Shown: piece by piece, positions 9,008-19,079 of the stretch
Layout of the letters: each line of letters starts with the position of its first letter
Position numbering within the stretch: position 1 is the first letter of the stretch
Origin: Geminocystis sp. NIES-3708
Lineage (GTDB): Bacteria > Cyanobacteriota > Cyanobacteriia > Cyanobacteriales > Cyanobacteriaceae
Assembly (NCBI RefSeq): GCF_001548095.1
Contig: NZ_AP014816.1
Span: 1 to 60,790, forward strand
Length of the DNA stretch: 60,790 nucleotides
Direction: 5' to 3'
Notes under the pieces: model-generated
Database searches by the model: none
What the model saw: only the letters and a program-made list of their open reading frames with translations
What the model was told of the DNA's origin: nothing
Program-made: the position numbers and the translations under genes

Positions 9008-10534
9008 ATGCACCAATATAATATAGTAGGCTATGCACGGGTGTCTAGTCGTGAACAGGCAGAAAATTGTCATGCCTTAGAACAACAAATAGACCGTTTA
9101 AAAAGTGCGGGTGTCGAATATGTTTTTGTGGATGTAGAATCGGGAGCTAATCCTGAACGTCTTAATTATAATAAGCTAATTCAGTTGGTAGAAAAGGGGG
9201 CAATTAAAATGGTAATTGCAACTCGATGGGATAGGTTAACTCGTAATGAATTGGTATATTTGCAATTAAAAAATCTGTTCCAATATTCGGCGGTAAAATT
9301 GAAGTTATTAGATCAAGGTGATGTAGATTTAAACAGTGCTTTTGGAGAATTAAGTGCCGATATGCAAGCTCTTTTTGCAGTCCATGAACGGCGTATGTTA
9401 AAGGAAAGAGTTTCTCGAGGTTTTGAATATAAACGCAAAAAAAAATCGGCATGGGGAAGACAACCCTGGGGTTACAAATCAGAAAATGAGAAGTATGTGA
9501 TCGATCGATCTCGAATAATTTGTTTACTTTCTCAACGTCCTTATAATTACCAAGAATTGTCTGATTTACCTGATAATTCTTCCTTATTAGTGCAAGGACT
9601 TTCTAAGGGAGAAATAGCCAAAGAAGCCATTGAATATTTTTTAAAAGTGAGAAAAGCAAGGGATGTTTTGCGATACCTTTATGAAAAATATGGCGTTTCT
9701 AGTAAAGCAAACAATAATAATCTACTTTTGACTTCACAATTATTATTTTGGCGTAGTGGTCAAAGTTTTTGTGAGTGGATAAAAAATCCCGTATTACGGG
9801 GTCATACTGCATATAATAAATATGAGCCGAGAAACGCACAAAAAAGGGGTAATCAAAAACCCCCAGAGGAATGGGAAATTCATGAAAATACCCATCCCGA
9901 CGAACGAATGTTGTCTGATGAAGAATATTGCGAAGTCGTAACGATTATTGAACAGAATAGTCGCACCATGGGGACTATGAAGACAAGATCTCAGTTAACT
10001 GGTTTAATTATTTGTGGTGAATGTGGGAGTAAATGTATTAATAAAAACAATCAAATATATCGTTATTATGGTTGTCGAAATTCGGGAATAGGATGTAGCA
10101 ATAAAAAGCAAATTCGAGTTGATTTATTAGAAGCAAAGTTATTTGATTTTATTATCGAAAAAGCTCATCAATTTAATGGTGTCGATTCTGTTTCTCAGGT
10201 TATAGAAAATCCAGAAGATTCATCAGTAGTTATTAAGTTAAAAGAGCAAAAGCAAAGCCTAGAAAAAATGTTGCAAGACCATTATAATTTAACTATTAAA
10301 AAGGCTATCAATGATTTGGATTTGCAAATTAAAAAGGAAATCAGTCATAGTGAAATTGATGATTTTTCATTGGCAACGGCGGCGGAAGTTTTGGTTTACC
10401 CCTATATTACTCATCTTGGTTTTTGGTATTGTTTAAATACTCAAGAACGAGAGTTAATTTATCATAAATTAATCAAAAAAATTGTTGTTCTCGATAGTCA
10501 AGTTACTACTATAGAATTAAAGGTTAGTGGCTAG
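9008..10534 (+). CDS. Large serine recombinase (XisF-like)
   Basis: A 508-residue site-specific recombinase. The N-terminal resolvase domain has the nucleophile serine in GYARVSSREQAEN and the motif ATRWDRLTRN near residue 75. A recombinase domain follows from about 200, with a zinc ribbon near 335-370 (CGECGSKC, then YGCRNSGIGCSN) and a C-terminal coiled coil. This matches large serine recombinases that excise elements in cyanobacteria, of which XisF of the fdxN element has about this length; that likeness is from memory. It is transcribed alone from its own promoter. What site it acts on is not visible; no flanking attachment repeats were recognised. Confidence 0.88.
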   Translation: MHQYNIVGYARVSSREQAENCHALEQQIDRLKSAGVEYVFVDVESGANPERLNYNKLIQLVEKGAIKMVIATRWDRLTRNELVYLQLKNLFQYSAVKLKLLDQGDVDLNSAFGELSADMQALFAVHERRMLKERVSRGFEYKRKKKSAWGRQPWGYKSENEKYVIDRSRIICLLSQRPYNYQELSDLPDNSSLLVQGLSKGEIAKEAIEYFLKVRKARDVLRYLYEKYGVSSKANNNNLLLTSQLLFWRSGQSFCEWIKNPVLRGHTAYNKYEPRNAQKRGNQKPPEEWEIHENTHPDERMLSDEEYCEVVTIIEQNSRTMGTMKTRSQLTGLIICGECGSKCINKNNQIYRYYGCRNSGIGCSNKKQIRVDLLEAKLFDFIIEKAHQFNGVDSVSQVIENPEDSSVVIKLKEQKQSLEKMLQDHYNLTIKKAINDLDLQIKKEISHSEIDDFSLATAAEVLVYPYITHLGFWYCLNTQERELIYHKLIKKIVVLDSQVTTIELKVSG

Positions 10535-10956
10535 TAATTTGGGCTCTTCTACTTCTCGTCTGATAAATTATTCATTGAAAAAAGGCAGACGGCAGAAAGC
10601 AGAAGGGAAATATAAAATCATTGGGTTAATATTTTTTTTCATCCCTTCTTCCTAGAATAATAAGAGATGCTTAAAACCTTACTTCTTCATCTCAAAAAAC
10701 AATAAAAATCTTATAAATACTAAATTTTAAATACTGAATTCTCCACCTTCAAAATGCTATGATTCAAATAGGATTGCTATAACTAATTTATTCTAGCTAG
10801 ACGTATTAAAAATAGCAAAAAAAGTGGACAAACAAAAAAATAACAGTATATAATAACTATATTAATAGTAATTGAAAATTTAAGCTTTATTTCTTTTCAT
10901 TAAAAGTTTTATTTTCAGTTATCGCTACAAACAAAACGCTATAAAAGTTTAAAAAT
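10535..10956. other. Intergenic with short purine-rich repeats and a candidate promoter
   Basis: At 10579-10610 there are short runs of GGCAGA/GCAGAA words, a kind of simple repeat common between cyanobacterial genes. TATAAT at 10849-10854 with a weak GTGGAC box upstream may drive the next gene. No coding sequence seen. Confidence 0.4.
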
Positions 10957-11499
10957 ATGAATAGTAATACGATCAATTCCTTAGAATCAGCGGGAAATAA
11001 ATACTTAAAAGCCTTAGAAAAAACTAAGGAAGTTTGGTATTCTTATTGCGGATGTAAAACTCCTGGCTTAGAAAGTAAATGTCATAGTTGTCCTTACTTT
11101 ATTGAGTTTGTAGAAAATATGCAAAAAAATTTACCCAGATTCCAAGAATATCCTCTGATTTTTCCTCCGCCTCGTAGTTGTAATGAGGAGACGAGAAAAC
11201 TTTATCTGGAAATGTATGAGCATGGCTATTCGATTCAAACAATCGCTGAATTGGTTGGGGTTGGTAACTATAAAACCATTAGGGGATGGATTCATAAGGC
11301 AGGAAAGTTAAAAACGATTGCTAAAGCCACAAAGACTGAACAAGAGTTGGTTGTGAGATTATATCAGCAGGGCAAAACTCCTGTGGAGATTGAAACGGAA
11401 ACGGGAATTTCGGCAGATTCGATTAGAAATTATATTTCGGACATGGGTATAGCACGACCGAAAAAATCTATTCCAAGGAGGAAAAGAAAGTGGCTTTGA
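10957..11499 (+). CDS. HTH protein with an N-terminal cysteine cluster
   Basis: A 180-residue protein. Near residues 30-50 it has a Cys group (YCGCKTPG, then KCHSCPYF) that may bind zinc. It then carries two successive helix-turn-helix units: one around MYEHGYSIQTIAELVGVG and one around LYQQGKTPVEIETETGIS. The C-terminus is very basic (RPKKSIPRRKRKWL). It probably binds DNA, perhaps as a plasmid regulator or a resolvase-associated factor. Further HTH-like segments follow in another frame (11490-11765), so this may be the front part of a longer multi-HTH protein that has broken. Confidence 0.65.
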   Translation: MNSNTINSLESAGNKYLKALEKTKEVWYSYCGCKTPGLESKCHSCPYFIEFVENMQKNLPRFQEYPLIFPPPRSCNEETRKLYLEMYEHGYSIQTIAELVGVGNYKTIRGWIHKAGKLKTIAKATKTEQELVVRLYQQGKTPVEIETETGISADSIRNYISDMGIARPKKSIPRRKRKWL

Positions 11500-11765
11500 A
11501 TATGTGGTTGAAGGGATGTACAGATAAAGAAATTGTATCAGCTACAGGGATGACTGGTCATATGGTGAGGGAATATGCCCGGGAGAATAATATTAAACGG
11601 GAAGTACGTAAGTTGGGTGCTCCTTCTAAGTATTCTGAGGAGGTGAAGTAAAAGTGTTTAAGGTTGAGAACTGAGGGGAAAAGTTATTTTGAAATTCAAA
11701 ATATTACTGATGTTCCTACTACGACTATTAAAAATTGGTGTAAAAATAAAGGTAATTCTCATTGA
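11490..11765 (+). pseudogene. HTH-repeat continuation, split by an in-frame stop
   Basis: A GTG at 11490 with AAGGAGG upstream (about 11475) opens a 53-codon frame that overlaps the end of the preceding gene. It encodes another HTH-like unit (MWLKGCTDKEIVSATGMT). TAA at 11649-11651 interrupts it, and the same frame continues with a further unit (CLRLRTEGKSYFEIQNITD) to TGA at 11763-11765. The units resemble those of the upstream gene, so a single ancestral protein with four HTH repeats, broken by one frameshift and one stop, is the simplest reading. A genuinely overlapping small gene is the alternative. Confidence 0.5.
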
Positions 11766-11790
11766 AACAATTGTTTAAGGGAAAATATTT

Positions 11791-11955
11791 ATGAATAGGT
11801 TAGATAAGGAAGAAATGGATTTATTGGAGTTTTTTAAGAATGATGAATGCCAATCTTAGTCCGAATCTATTCGACTAGAAGAAGTGAGAGGTTATGCTAA
11901 GGCTACTCTGGAAAAGGATAACTCAACGTTAGTTTTTAGGACAAAATCAATCTAA
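11791..11955 (+). pseudogene. Small antitoxin-like gene with an in-frame stop
   Basis: The frame starts MNRLDKEEMDLLEFFKNDEC, meets TAG after CQS near 11857, and continues in the same frame as SESIRLEEVRGYAKATLEKD to TAA at 11953-11955. The two halves together look like the short antitoxins of the CopG/BrnA type that begin with an acidic Leu/Glu-rich helix. The stop suggests loss of function. No partner toxin is next to it; the neighbour on the other strand is a membrane protein. Confidence 0.45.
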
Positions 11956-12285
11956 ATAGTAAGTTTTTTTAATAGGTTTTTCTAGTAGTTTTAATTCGGC
12001 AATATAGTTGTGCAATTCTTCATCGGAAAAAAAAATTTTTTCATGATTATAAAAATTTTCTCCTAAGAATAAAACGCAACACATAAAACTACTAATTAAA
12101 CTTGTAACTAGGAATGATATTAGCTCTCTAATGTGTTGTATGGGGGGGATAAATATAAGAATTAGATTAATTAAAAAAAAGATTGGAGTACCTATCTGCC
12201 ATTGATAATTTTTATTGCGTAGATACAAATTATAAACGGTTTTATCTTGTTCGGTTTTTTCAATAATTTTGTACTTTTTAAGCAT
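11947..12285 (-). CDS. Small membrane protein, unknown
   Basis: A 112-residue protein with two hydrophobic segments (IGTPIFFLINLILIFIPPI near residue 32-50, and LISFLVTSLISSFMCCVLFL near 56-75) and charged N- and C-terminal tails, so probably an integral inner-membrane hairpin. I do not recognise the family. Its 3' end overlaps the broken antitoxin-like gene by a few bases. Confidence 0.5.
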   Translation of the reverse strand: MLKKYKIIEKTEQDKTVYNLYLRNKNYQWQIGTPIFFLINLILIFIPPIQHIRELISFLVTSLISSFMCCVLFLGENFYNHEKIFFSDEELHNYIAELKLLEKPIKKTYYLD

Positions 12286-12429
12286 AATAATATTATTTTT
12301 ATATATTTTTATATATTAGCACTTGAAACTATTATAAGTGAACTAATCTAAGTAAATTAGCTTTAGACTAAAGTTAGTTTATCGTGGATATTCAATGAAG
12401 TCATTATTGGTTTGCCATTTTATTATTAA

Positions 12430-12800
12430 TTTACTAACAAACTCCTAAACTAACAAAGTTAGTGAGTAACAGACTAACGGACTAACAAATAACTAATCAA
12501 ATGTGCGTTACATTAACAGACTGACAAAGTTAGTAAGTAACAAACTAACAAACTAACGAATACCTATAATGGGCGTTACATTAACAGACTAACAAAGTTG
12601 GTAAGTAACAGACTAACAAACTAATGAATGGGCGTTATATTAACAGACTAACAAAGTTGGTAAGTAACAGACTAACAAACTAATGAATGGGCGTTATATT
12701 AACAGACTGACAAAGTTAGTAAGTAACAAACTAACGAATAACTATAATAATCTAATCAAATATGCGTTATACTAACAGACTAACAAAGTAACAACTAATA
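12430..12800. repeat. Iteron-like array upstream of parA
   Basis: The block GCGTTA-(C/T)AYTAACAGACT starts at 12505, 12573, 12632, 12691 and 12764, spaced 68, 59, 59 and 73 bases. Inside each unit ACTAACAAAGTTAGT and AAGTAACARACTAACAAACT recur, and CTAACNNNGTTAG is itself a palindrome. Dense repeats directly before a ParA gene are typical of a partition centromere with its auto-regulatory operator, or of origin iterons. The array covers most of the 540-base gap 12286-12824; the left part of the gap is AT-rich with TTAGACTAAAGTTAGT-like words and no gene. Confidence 0.85.
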
Positions 12801-12824
12801 AAGATAAATCAATAGTGGGAATAA

Positions 12825-13445
12825 ATGGGAAGGATTATAGCCATCGCTAACGGAAAGGGTGGGGTGGGCAAAACCACAACGGCGGTGAATATAGCGGCTA
12901 TTTTAGCTAGTAAGTATTCTACTTTATTGGTAGATACAGATCCTCAAGGTTCAGCTAGTTGGTGGGCGGAAAGGGGCGATTTGCCTTTTGATATAGCACA
13001 GGAAACTAATGCGGATTTGTTGGGGAAGTTGAAGCAAATATCTGATTATGGATCGATCGTGGTGGATACTCCTCCTGCTTTGGGGAGTGAGGCTTTAAAG
13101 GCGGTAATTGGGGTAGCAGATTATTTGGTACTGCCTACCATACCTGCTCCGATGGATTTAACGGCTTTAATTACTACGGTACAAACGGCTATTTTACCCA
13201 TTACGGTAAACTATAGTGTTCTAATCACAAAGGTAGATCCTCGATCGATCAATGAGGCGAAGGAGGCTCAAGAAGCTCTCAAATCAGCTAAGATTAAAGT
13301 ATTTGAGGGGATAATTCGCAGTTATAAAGTCCATGAGCGGTGTCCTCTGGAGGGGGTAGCGATTACTAAGGCAAAGGGTAAAAATTCTCGTTTAGGTTTA
13401 CGGGATTATCGTCTAGTGGTGCAAGAATTGGAGGCTAATTGGTAA
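12825..13445 (+). CDS. parA: ParA-type partition ATPase
   Basis: A 206-residue ATPase with the deviant Walker A box KGGVGKTT at residues 11-18, Walker A' [12 protein letters not shown] and Walker [10 protein letters not shown]. The short length without an N-terminal HTH puts it with the small type Ib ParA/ParF proteins. It would move plasmid copies over the nucleoid together with a centromere-binding partner. Directly upstream is the repeat array, the likely centromere, and directly downstream, overlapping by one base in TAATG, is the probable partner gene. GATCGATC sites lie inside the gene. Confidence 0.93.
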   Translation: MGRIIAIANGKGGVGKTTTAVNIAAILASKYSTLLVDTDPQGSASWWAERGDLPFDIAQETNADLLGKLKQISDYGSIVVDTPPALGSEALKAVIGVADYLVLPTIPAPMDLTALITTVQTAILPITVNYSVLITKVDPRSINEAKEAQEALKSAKIKVFEGIIRSYKVHERCPLEGVAITKAKGKNSRLGLRDYRLVVQELEANW

Positions 13446-14158
13446 TGGCGAGGAAAAAAAATCTCTCTAATTTAATTGGTGAAGCTGTTCTAGTTACTGA
13501 ATCCAATAGTAACAAATTACCAGAGTCTGAGAGTAACAAATTACCAGAGTCTGAAAGTAACAAATTACCAGAGTCTGAAAGTAACAAATTACCAGAGTCT
13601 GAAAGTAACAAGGTTAAAAAGTCAAGAAATCAAGGGGCAATTAATTCTCCTAGTGATGAAATGATGAAGGAAACAAGTTTTCAAGGGTTAGAAAATCAAT
13701 CAGTTATGACGATCGATCAAACTGCAACGGATAAGGATAATTTAATGAATACGGAATCACAGACAACAAAAGTTACAGACTTTATTACTAATCAAGGAAT
13801 TAATTCTCGTAAAAAAAGAGGGGGAAAAACTACGGCGGAGTCTGGGAAAAAGGCGGCTAATTCAAGTCCTATAGAATATCGGGTTACTAAAGAAACAGAG
13901 TTACAGATTCAGGAAGTAGAAAATATACCTAAATACTTAACTCTGGTGCGTAAGGAGGCAAGGTTAACGGAAGGGCAATTGGATGATTTAACTTTGTTGG
14001 TGCGTAAGTTAAACCGCACTCGTCGTGGTAAGGGAGAAAGAATTACGGAAAATACTTTGATTCGTTTAGCAGTTGATTTATTGTTGCAACGGGCGGAGTT
14101 TCTTACTGGTGCAACAGAGGAGGATTTAAGGCACTCTTTAGGTTTGGATTCTTTCTAG
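13445..14158 (+). CDS. Probable ParA partner (centromere-binding protein)
   Basis: Starts at the ATG of TAATG overlapping the parA stop, a translationally coupled arrangement. The 237-residue protein begins [15 protein letters not shown], has a tandem SNKLPESE repeat (residues about 22-56), a long low-complexity acidic/basic linker and a C-terminal helical domain (LTLLVRKLNRTRRGKGERIT, then LIRLAVDLLLQR) that fits a DNA-binding ribbon-helix-helix or similar dimer domain. I assign the partner role from position and build; it is not a classical ParB. Confidence 0.65.
   Translation: MARKKNLSNLIGEAVLVTESNSNKLPESESNKLPESESNKLPESESNKLPESESNKVKKSRNQGAINSPSDEMMKETSFQGLENQSVMTIDQTATDKDNLMNTESQTTKVTDFITNQGINSRKKRGGKTTAESGKKAANSSPIEYRVTKETELQIQEVENIPKYLTLVRKEARLTEGQLDDLTLLVRKLNRTRRGKGERITENTLIRLAVDLLLQRAEFLTGATEEDLRHSLGLDSF
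13510..13606 (+). repeat. 24-bp coding tandem repeat, four copies
   Basis: AACAAATTACCAGAGTCTGA begins at 13511, 13535, 13559 and 13583 with a period of 24 bases, and a fifth truncated start at 13607. It encodes four SNKLPESE units in the ParA partner, so copy number can change in-frame by slippage. Confidence 0.9.
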
Positions 14159-14256
14159 TGGGTGATCGATCGTTTATCATTTCTGTCCTAATCCTAATTT
14201 AGTCAAAAAATGGGTAAGTATTATGTGATTAGAGACCTAAATATAAACTATGTATT

Positions 14257-14505
14257 TTATACATCATTTATTAAAGCATCCATGATGGTTTTATTATAAA
14301 TAACCCGTCCTGCGGTAGTGTAAATATACTGAGTAATTCGTTCTCCTTCCGCAGTTTCTCGCACTTTCCGATCCAGATAATACTTCCAAACACTACCATC
14401 CCTCAGAGTTTTTTCTTTTTGTAACTCGTTACCATCTTTACCGCTATCGACTTCACCGTCAAAACGTACCCAGATTTTAGCGTGTAAATGGTGGGCAATG
14501 CCCAC
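14257..14505 (-). pseudogene. C-terminal fragment of RNA polymerase RpoC1 (gamma subunit)
   Basis: About 80 residues read HLHAKIWVRFDGEVDSGKDG, then KVRETAEGERITQYIYTTAGR and VIYNKTIMDAL. This matches, from memory, the C-terminal end of cyanobacterial RpoC1, the counterpart of the E. coli beta' stretch ending in TTVGRAI. The catalytic centre of RpoC1 would lie upstream and is absent. The frame opens in a GTG inside a palindrome at 14491-14505, so the fragment was probably captured by recombination there. It starts eight bases after the stop of the Ig-sigma gene on the same strand and could be co-transcribed. Confidence 0.65.
14491..14505. repeat. Perfect palindrome at the junction
   Basis: GTGGGCAATGCCCAC is a perfect 7-1-7 palindrome at the border between the sigma-fusion gene and the RpoC1 fragment. 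Short GC-rich palindromes of this kind are scattered in cyanobacterial genomes and are plausible recombination points. Confidence 0.6.
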
Positions 14506-14512
14506 TCTACTT

Positions 14513-17500
14513 TTAATACATTACATATTCTTTCACAATATCCTTACGTTCTCGTAATTTAGTTAAGGCTTCCCTTTCGATTTGTCTAACTCTTTCACGG
14601 GGAATACTGAGAATTTCACCAATTTTGGAAAGGGTTAAGGGTTTACCATCATCTAAACCATAACGTAATCTAATCACGTCTTGTTGTTGTTGTGTCAATT
14701 TCGACACCATACGATATAAATCGAACTTGAGGCATGAATAATCAGTAAAATCATCAGGAGATTGACTTTTATCGTCCAAAATATCTCCCAATTCTATTTC
14801 ACTGTTTTCATTGATCCATTGTGAATAGTACCAATCTGATGAATTATAGTCGTCGAGATAATTTCTTAATTTTAATTTTGAATCTAAGGAAAGGGGTTGA
14901 CGAGCTTTACCTAAATATTCTCTTACTTGATCGGGTGTTAATTCTAGCGCATCTGATAACTCTGAGATCGTAGCTGGGCGCCCTTTTTCTTCCGAGAGTT
15001 TTCTTTGGGTTTGACGAATTTTGTTTAATTTTTCAGTAATATGTAATGGTAAACGAATCGCTCTACTTTTTTCTGAGATCGCTCTGGTAATGGCTTGACG
15101 TATCCACCAACAGGCATAAGTACAGAAACGATAACCTTTCGTAGGATCAAATTTTTCTGCTCCTCTGTGCATCCCAATCGTACCTTCTTGAATTAAATCC
15201 AATAAATCAAAATTGTCTGTGTAATATTTTTTAGCGATGGAGACGACTAAACGTAAATTAGCTTCCACCATTTTATCCTTCGCTTTTTCCCCTTGACTGA
15301 TTTTTATATCTAAATTTTTTTCACTAATTTTTGCAACTTCAGCCCACTCTTTTTTAGAAGGTTCTTTTTCTAGCTTTTTTTTCAATGCTTCTCGTTTTTT
15401 TTCGAGGGTAATTAATTCTTGAATTTGTTTCGCTAAAATAATTTCTTGATCTTCGATTAATATGGGAATTCTGCTTATTTGACTTAAATAAACTCTCGAA
15501 GTATCAATCTGTTCATTATATTTAATGGTATGTTTTATTGAATTTTTTGGTTTATAACTATAATATTGATTATTATGATAAATAAAATATTTATACTGAC
15601 TAAAAGTTCCATTATTTTGGCTATCATTTTCTGAATTAATTGAAGATATTTTTCTGTTACTATTGATTGATTCTTTAGCCGAATCAGAATTAGAACTAAT
15701 TTTGTTTTCCCATTCACGGGAGGATGATATTGAGGTGGTTTTGACTGACTCTTGATGATGCTTCTGAGATTGATTATAAGAATTATTAGATTTAATTTCC
15801 TGCGAATCATTAGGTGACAATTTAGATTGTATTTTTGACGATTCTGGAATATTTATTTCTTTTTTATCATAAGACTTATTTTCATCTATGTTTGTCTTGT
15901 CAATATAGATTGATTTTTTCTCTTTGTCCTCAAAAATAGGCATTGGGATTACCATCTGCAAAACCTTAATTTCTGCCTCAATAGATTTCGTAACATTATC
16001 TAAAGTAACAGTTGCTTTGACACGATATGAACCTTTTTTATAGTGGAAAGAATCAATCTTTAAACAACCATCTTCATCAATTTTCTCCATAGTAGTTTCC
16101 CACTTTATATCCTTTTTATTGATGGATAATTTATCTTTTAATTGATCAAAAATATTAAGAGTAAATTGTTGTGAATCACCCGGATATAAAGAAATTTTAT
16201 CGGGAGTAATAGTTAAATTATTTAAAATTCTTGGCTTAACTTCTACCTGAGAAACAGCAGTTAAATAACCAAGTTTTGCTTGAACATTAATAAATTTATT
16301 ACCAACAATAGACTTTTCAAGAGATAAATAACCATCCTTAATTATTCCCTCTGTCGTCTCCCATTGAATCAAATTATTATCAATAGAAATAATCTCATAA
16401 TTTTGATCCAAACCGATCACATTTAACTCGGTATTACTTCCCGCAATAATAGAGGCAGGATAGGGAGTAATTACGATATGATGCACAACAGGCAAAACTA
16501 AAATTTCTGCGGAAGCATTGACATAACTATTGGCTTGATTAATACAAAATTTACCTACAGATGAAAAAAACTTAGCAACTTTGTTTTGTACATTTTCACC
16601 AATCCAATCTAACAAACCTTTATTTATATCATCACTGTATAAATTATTAAAAACAATTTGATTCTCGTTATTATTAGTAATTTTACTGTCAAAATTTGAC
16701 GATGAAGGAGAAAGTAACGATTGATTTACCGTTGAAGATGTAGGGGATAATTGAGGAAAATTTGCCCCATTTAATAAAAACTCAATAATTTCTAAAATAT
16801 GGGAATCAGGAGAAATTACCCAACCTAATAGCTTCATTCCTACCCCTGCATTGAAAAAAATATTACGAGTAGTTTTATTGTGTTCAAGGCTATTATTAGA
16901 AGTAACAATTACCTGATATTTTCCCTTATCAAAATAACCAGCTTTATACAATCCATTTTGATTAATTTTTCCTCCATCACTCTCCCAAGTAAGTAAACCA
17001 GCATCTATTTTTTGATTATACTGATCATATCCTTGCACAGTAAATTGCTGAGTTTGTTCAGGATATAATAAGACAGAATTAGGGTCAATTTCTAAGCGTC
17101 TTAAAACGGGTAAAATTGTTACTATTGCTTCGGCTTTTATACCATTAAATATGGCGGTTACTTTGACTTCTTTTCTTTGATAACCACCAGTAAAAATTCC
17201 TCGATTATTGATGTTTCCTCCAAATTCACATTTCCAGTTAGCATCACTGATATTTAGACGGTTATTTCGTTGATCAAATCCCTGTAAAATAAATTGATAT
17301 TCTTCTTCAGGATGTAGGCTAATATTTTGAGGAAAAATGTTAAGACTGATGATTATGGAAGGAATATAAACTTTTGCTTGAGCGGTAAAATTTTCTACTT
17401 TAGCAGTGATATAATAATTACCTTGTTGATCTTCTTCCACATAGTATAAACCATCATTATCTATATATCCTTTATCGACATTCCATTCAATATTATTGAT

Positions 17501-18685
17501 CGAAATTCTATCATTTCTTTGATCTAATCCGATGACGGAAAATTGATAATTTGTATTCGGTTTTATGGAGATATATTCAGGGATAATTTTTATTTTATTT
17601 AGTCTTGATTTTTCTCTAATTTTTAGAATAGTAGATGACTCAATATCTCCAGATTTTGCCGTTATTTTTACTTTATTTTCATAGCTTAATCCTTGATAAT
17701 AACCATTACTATTAATGATACCTTCTTCTGCATACCATTGAAGATTATATAAGGGAAAATCTCGATCGAATTGATCAAATCCTTTGGCACTAAATTGAAT
17801 ACTTTTATGAGGCTCTATGATACTATAATTAGGGTTAATTTCTATCTTAGATAAAATAGGTAATAACTGAATAATTACCGAATCTGTAACGTCATTTAAC
17901 TTTGCTGTGATAACGGCTTCTTCTTTTTCAATATTCCCCGTAAAAATGCCATTATCGGTTATTTCTCCACCTCGATCGCAAATCCATTTTACCCTTTCCG
18001 TTGACATTTTTTCGCCCCCTTGATCAAAGGCTTCGATGTTAAATTGATACGGTTTATTTGGTTCTAATGTTAACTCATCTGGACTAATTCTTAAAGTTGT
18101 TAATACTGAGTTAATATTAATATTTAATGAAGCATTTTTATTATAATCATTTGCTGTAACAGTAATAATATATTGACCTTTAGAATGGGGTTGAAAAGAT
18201 AAATTATTTTTAGTATCTATTTGATAATCTTGAGCGTTACTCCAAGTAAGATTTTGTAAAGGTAAATTATAGCCAAATTGATCTTGACTTTTAATTTTTA
18301 ATGCAATTATATTTGTCGGTATAATATTGTAAAGATTTGGATTAATAATTTTAAAAACTTCTAATTTAGGTTTAATAATGTCAATAAAAATTTCGGTAGT
18401 AACGTTCTCTAAACTTGCAATAATTAAAATCGTTTTTTCTTCGTTACCTGCTTTAATTATATTTTTATCATTAATATTTGCACCTTTTTCCACTTGCCAT
18501 TTAATATTTTTAACTTCTATTTCTTTATCTTCATAATCAAATCCTTTAACCGTTAATTGATAGGAATTATTAAAGGTTATTTGTTTAATTGGATCAATAA
18601 TAACTAATTTTTTTAACTGTTTTTTATTACCAATTCTCAGTAAAAACATTACTAACCATACAAAAGTTTGAATAATTTTATTCAT
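14513..18685 (-). CDS. Ig-like-repeat protein fused to a group 2 sigma-70 factor
   Basis: One uninterrupted 1390-codon frame. A short hydrophobic stretch near the N-terminus ([15 protein letters not shown]) is followed by a Lys-rich segment. From about residue 28 to 915 there are roughly nine Big/Ig-like units, each with an entry like [20 protein letters not shown], a central FDQ and a Trp about 20 residues on. A Ser/Asn-rich linker follows. Residues about 1061-1390 form a complete group 2 sigma factor: region 1.2 ([16 protein letters not shown]), region 2 ([40 protein letters not shown]), region 3 and the 4.2 helix-turn-helix ([20 protein letters not shown]). No stop or likely internal start separates the parts. 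The sigma part should direct RNA polymerase; the Ig part may bind partners or hold it at the membrane. Topology is unresolved because no clear second membrane segment exists. Confidence 0.85.
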   Translation of the reverse strand: MNKIIQTFVWLVMFLLRIGNKKQLKKLVIIDPIKQITFNNSYQLTVKGFDYEDKEIEVKNIKWQVEKGANINDKNIIKAGNEEKTILIIASLENVTTEIFIDIIKPKLEVFKIINPNLYNIIPTNIIALKIKSQDQFGYNLPLQNLTWSNAQDYQIDTKNNLSFQPHSKGQYIITVTANDYNKNASLNININSVLTTLRISPDELTLEPNKPYQFNIEAFDQGGEKMSTERVKWICDRGGEITDNGIFTGNIEKEEAVITAKLNDVTDSVIIQLLPILSKIEINPNYSIIEPHKSIQFSAKGFDQFDRDFPLYNLQWYAEEGIINSNGYYQGLSYENKVKITAKSGDIESSTILKIREKSRLNKIKIIPEYISIKPNTNYQFSVIGLDQRNDRISINNIEWNVDKGYIDNDGLYYVEEDQQGNYYITAKVENFTAQAKVYIPSIIISLNIFPQNISLHPEEEYQFILQGFDQRNNRLNISDANWKCEFGGNINNRGIFTGGYQRKEVKVTAIFNGIKAEAIVTILPVLRRLEIDPNSVLLYPEQTQQFTVQGYDQYNQKIDAGLLTWESDGGKINQNGLYKAGYFDKGKYQVIVTSNNSLEHNKTTRNIFFNAGVGMKLLGWVISPDSHILEIIEFLLNGANFPQLSPTSSTVNQSLLSPSSSNFDSKITNNNENQIVFNNLYSDDINKGLLDWIGENVQNKVAKFFSSVGKFCINQANSYVNASAEILVLPVVHHIVITPYPASIIAGSNTELNVIGLDQNYEIISIDNNLIQWETTEGIIKDGYLSLEKSIVGNKFINVQAKLGYLTAVSQVEVKPRILNNLTITPDKISLYPGDSQQFTLNIFDQLKDKLSINKKDIKWETTMEKIDEDGCLKIDSFHYKKGSYRVKATVTLDNVTKSIEAEIKVLQMVIPMPIFEDKEKKSIYIDKTNIDENKSYDKKEINIPESSKIQSKLSPNDSQEIKSNNSYNQSQKHHQESVKTTSISSSREWENKISSNSDSAKESINSNRKISSINSENDSQNNGTFSQYKYFIYHNNQYYSYKPKNSIKHTIKYNEQIDTSRVYLSQISRIPILIEDQEIILAKQIQELITLEKKREALKKKLEKEPSKKEWAEVAKISEKNLDIKISQGEKAKDKMVEANLRLVVSIAKKYYTDNFDLLDLIQEGTIGMHRGAEKFDPTKGYRFCTYACWWIRQAITRAISEKSRAIRLPLHITEKLNKIRQTQRKLSEEKGRPATISELSDALELTPDQVREYLGKARQPLSLDSKLKLRNYLDDYNSSDWYYSQWINENSEIELGDILDDKSQSPDDFTDYSCLKFDLYRMVSKLTQQQQDVIRLRYGLDDGKPLTLSKIGEILSIPRERVRQIEREALTKLRERKDIVKEYVMY

Positions 18686-19079
18686 GATGATATTATTTTA
18701 AAAATTAACATATACAAAAGTTACGCATCACCAAAAAAAATCAAGGGTTTTGATATTCCTCGACAGGCTCACTTGGGAGGGAATATCGTTGTTAGTGTAT
18801 AAGTCCTAATATAAAAAATAAAACTAATTATTTGATAATTGAGTTTAACGTTATTACTATCATAATATATAAAATTAATATTAATAAAAAAAATTGTAAT
18901 ATTTATAATTAGCGGTTAATCATTTTTTGTAATACAGTGATTCAGAACACTTCTAATTATTTCAAGTAAAAAAAAGACTAGCTAAGTGCTAATCTTGTAA
19001 AATATTAATATTCAAGTTTTGGCTCAATCACAAAATCTGACTAGATGTCGAACACAATCAAAATGGTAAAATTGCCTAA
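18686..19079. other. Intergenic, promoter region of the Ig-sigma gene
   Basis: About 390 AT-rich bases between two minus-strand genes. It includes AAAGTTACGCATCACCAAAAA near 18718, a word that recurs in inverted form near 52065. No gene or clear terminator seen. Confidence 0.35.

Noticed and set aside
12430-12800. parA upstream repeats as CRISPR
   Set aside because: Units are interleaved short words without unique spacers and sit directly before parA.
14513-18685. Two separate genes, an Ig protein and a sigma factor
   Set aside because: There is no stop or suitable internal start with a ribosome binding site between the parts; kept as a fusion, with the assembly caveat noted in the findings.
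18718-18760. GTTACGCATCA...CCAAAAA word shared with 52010-52080 as a mobile element
   Set aside because: The shared part is short and imperfect, and no ends or duplications could be defined.
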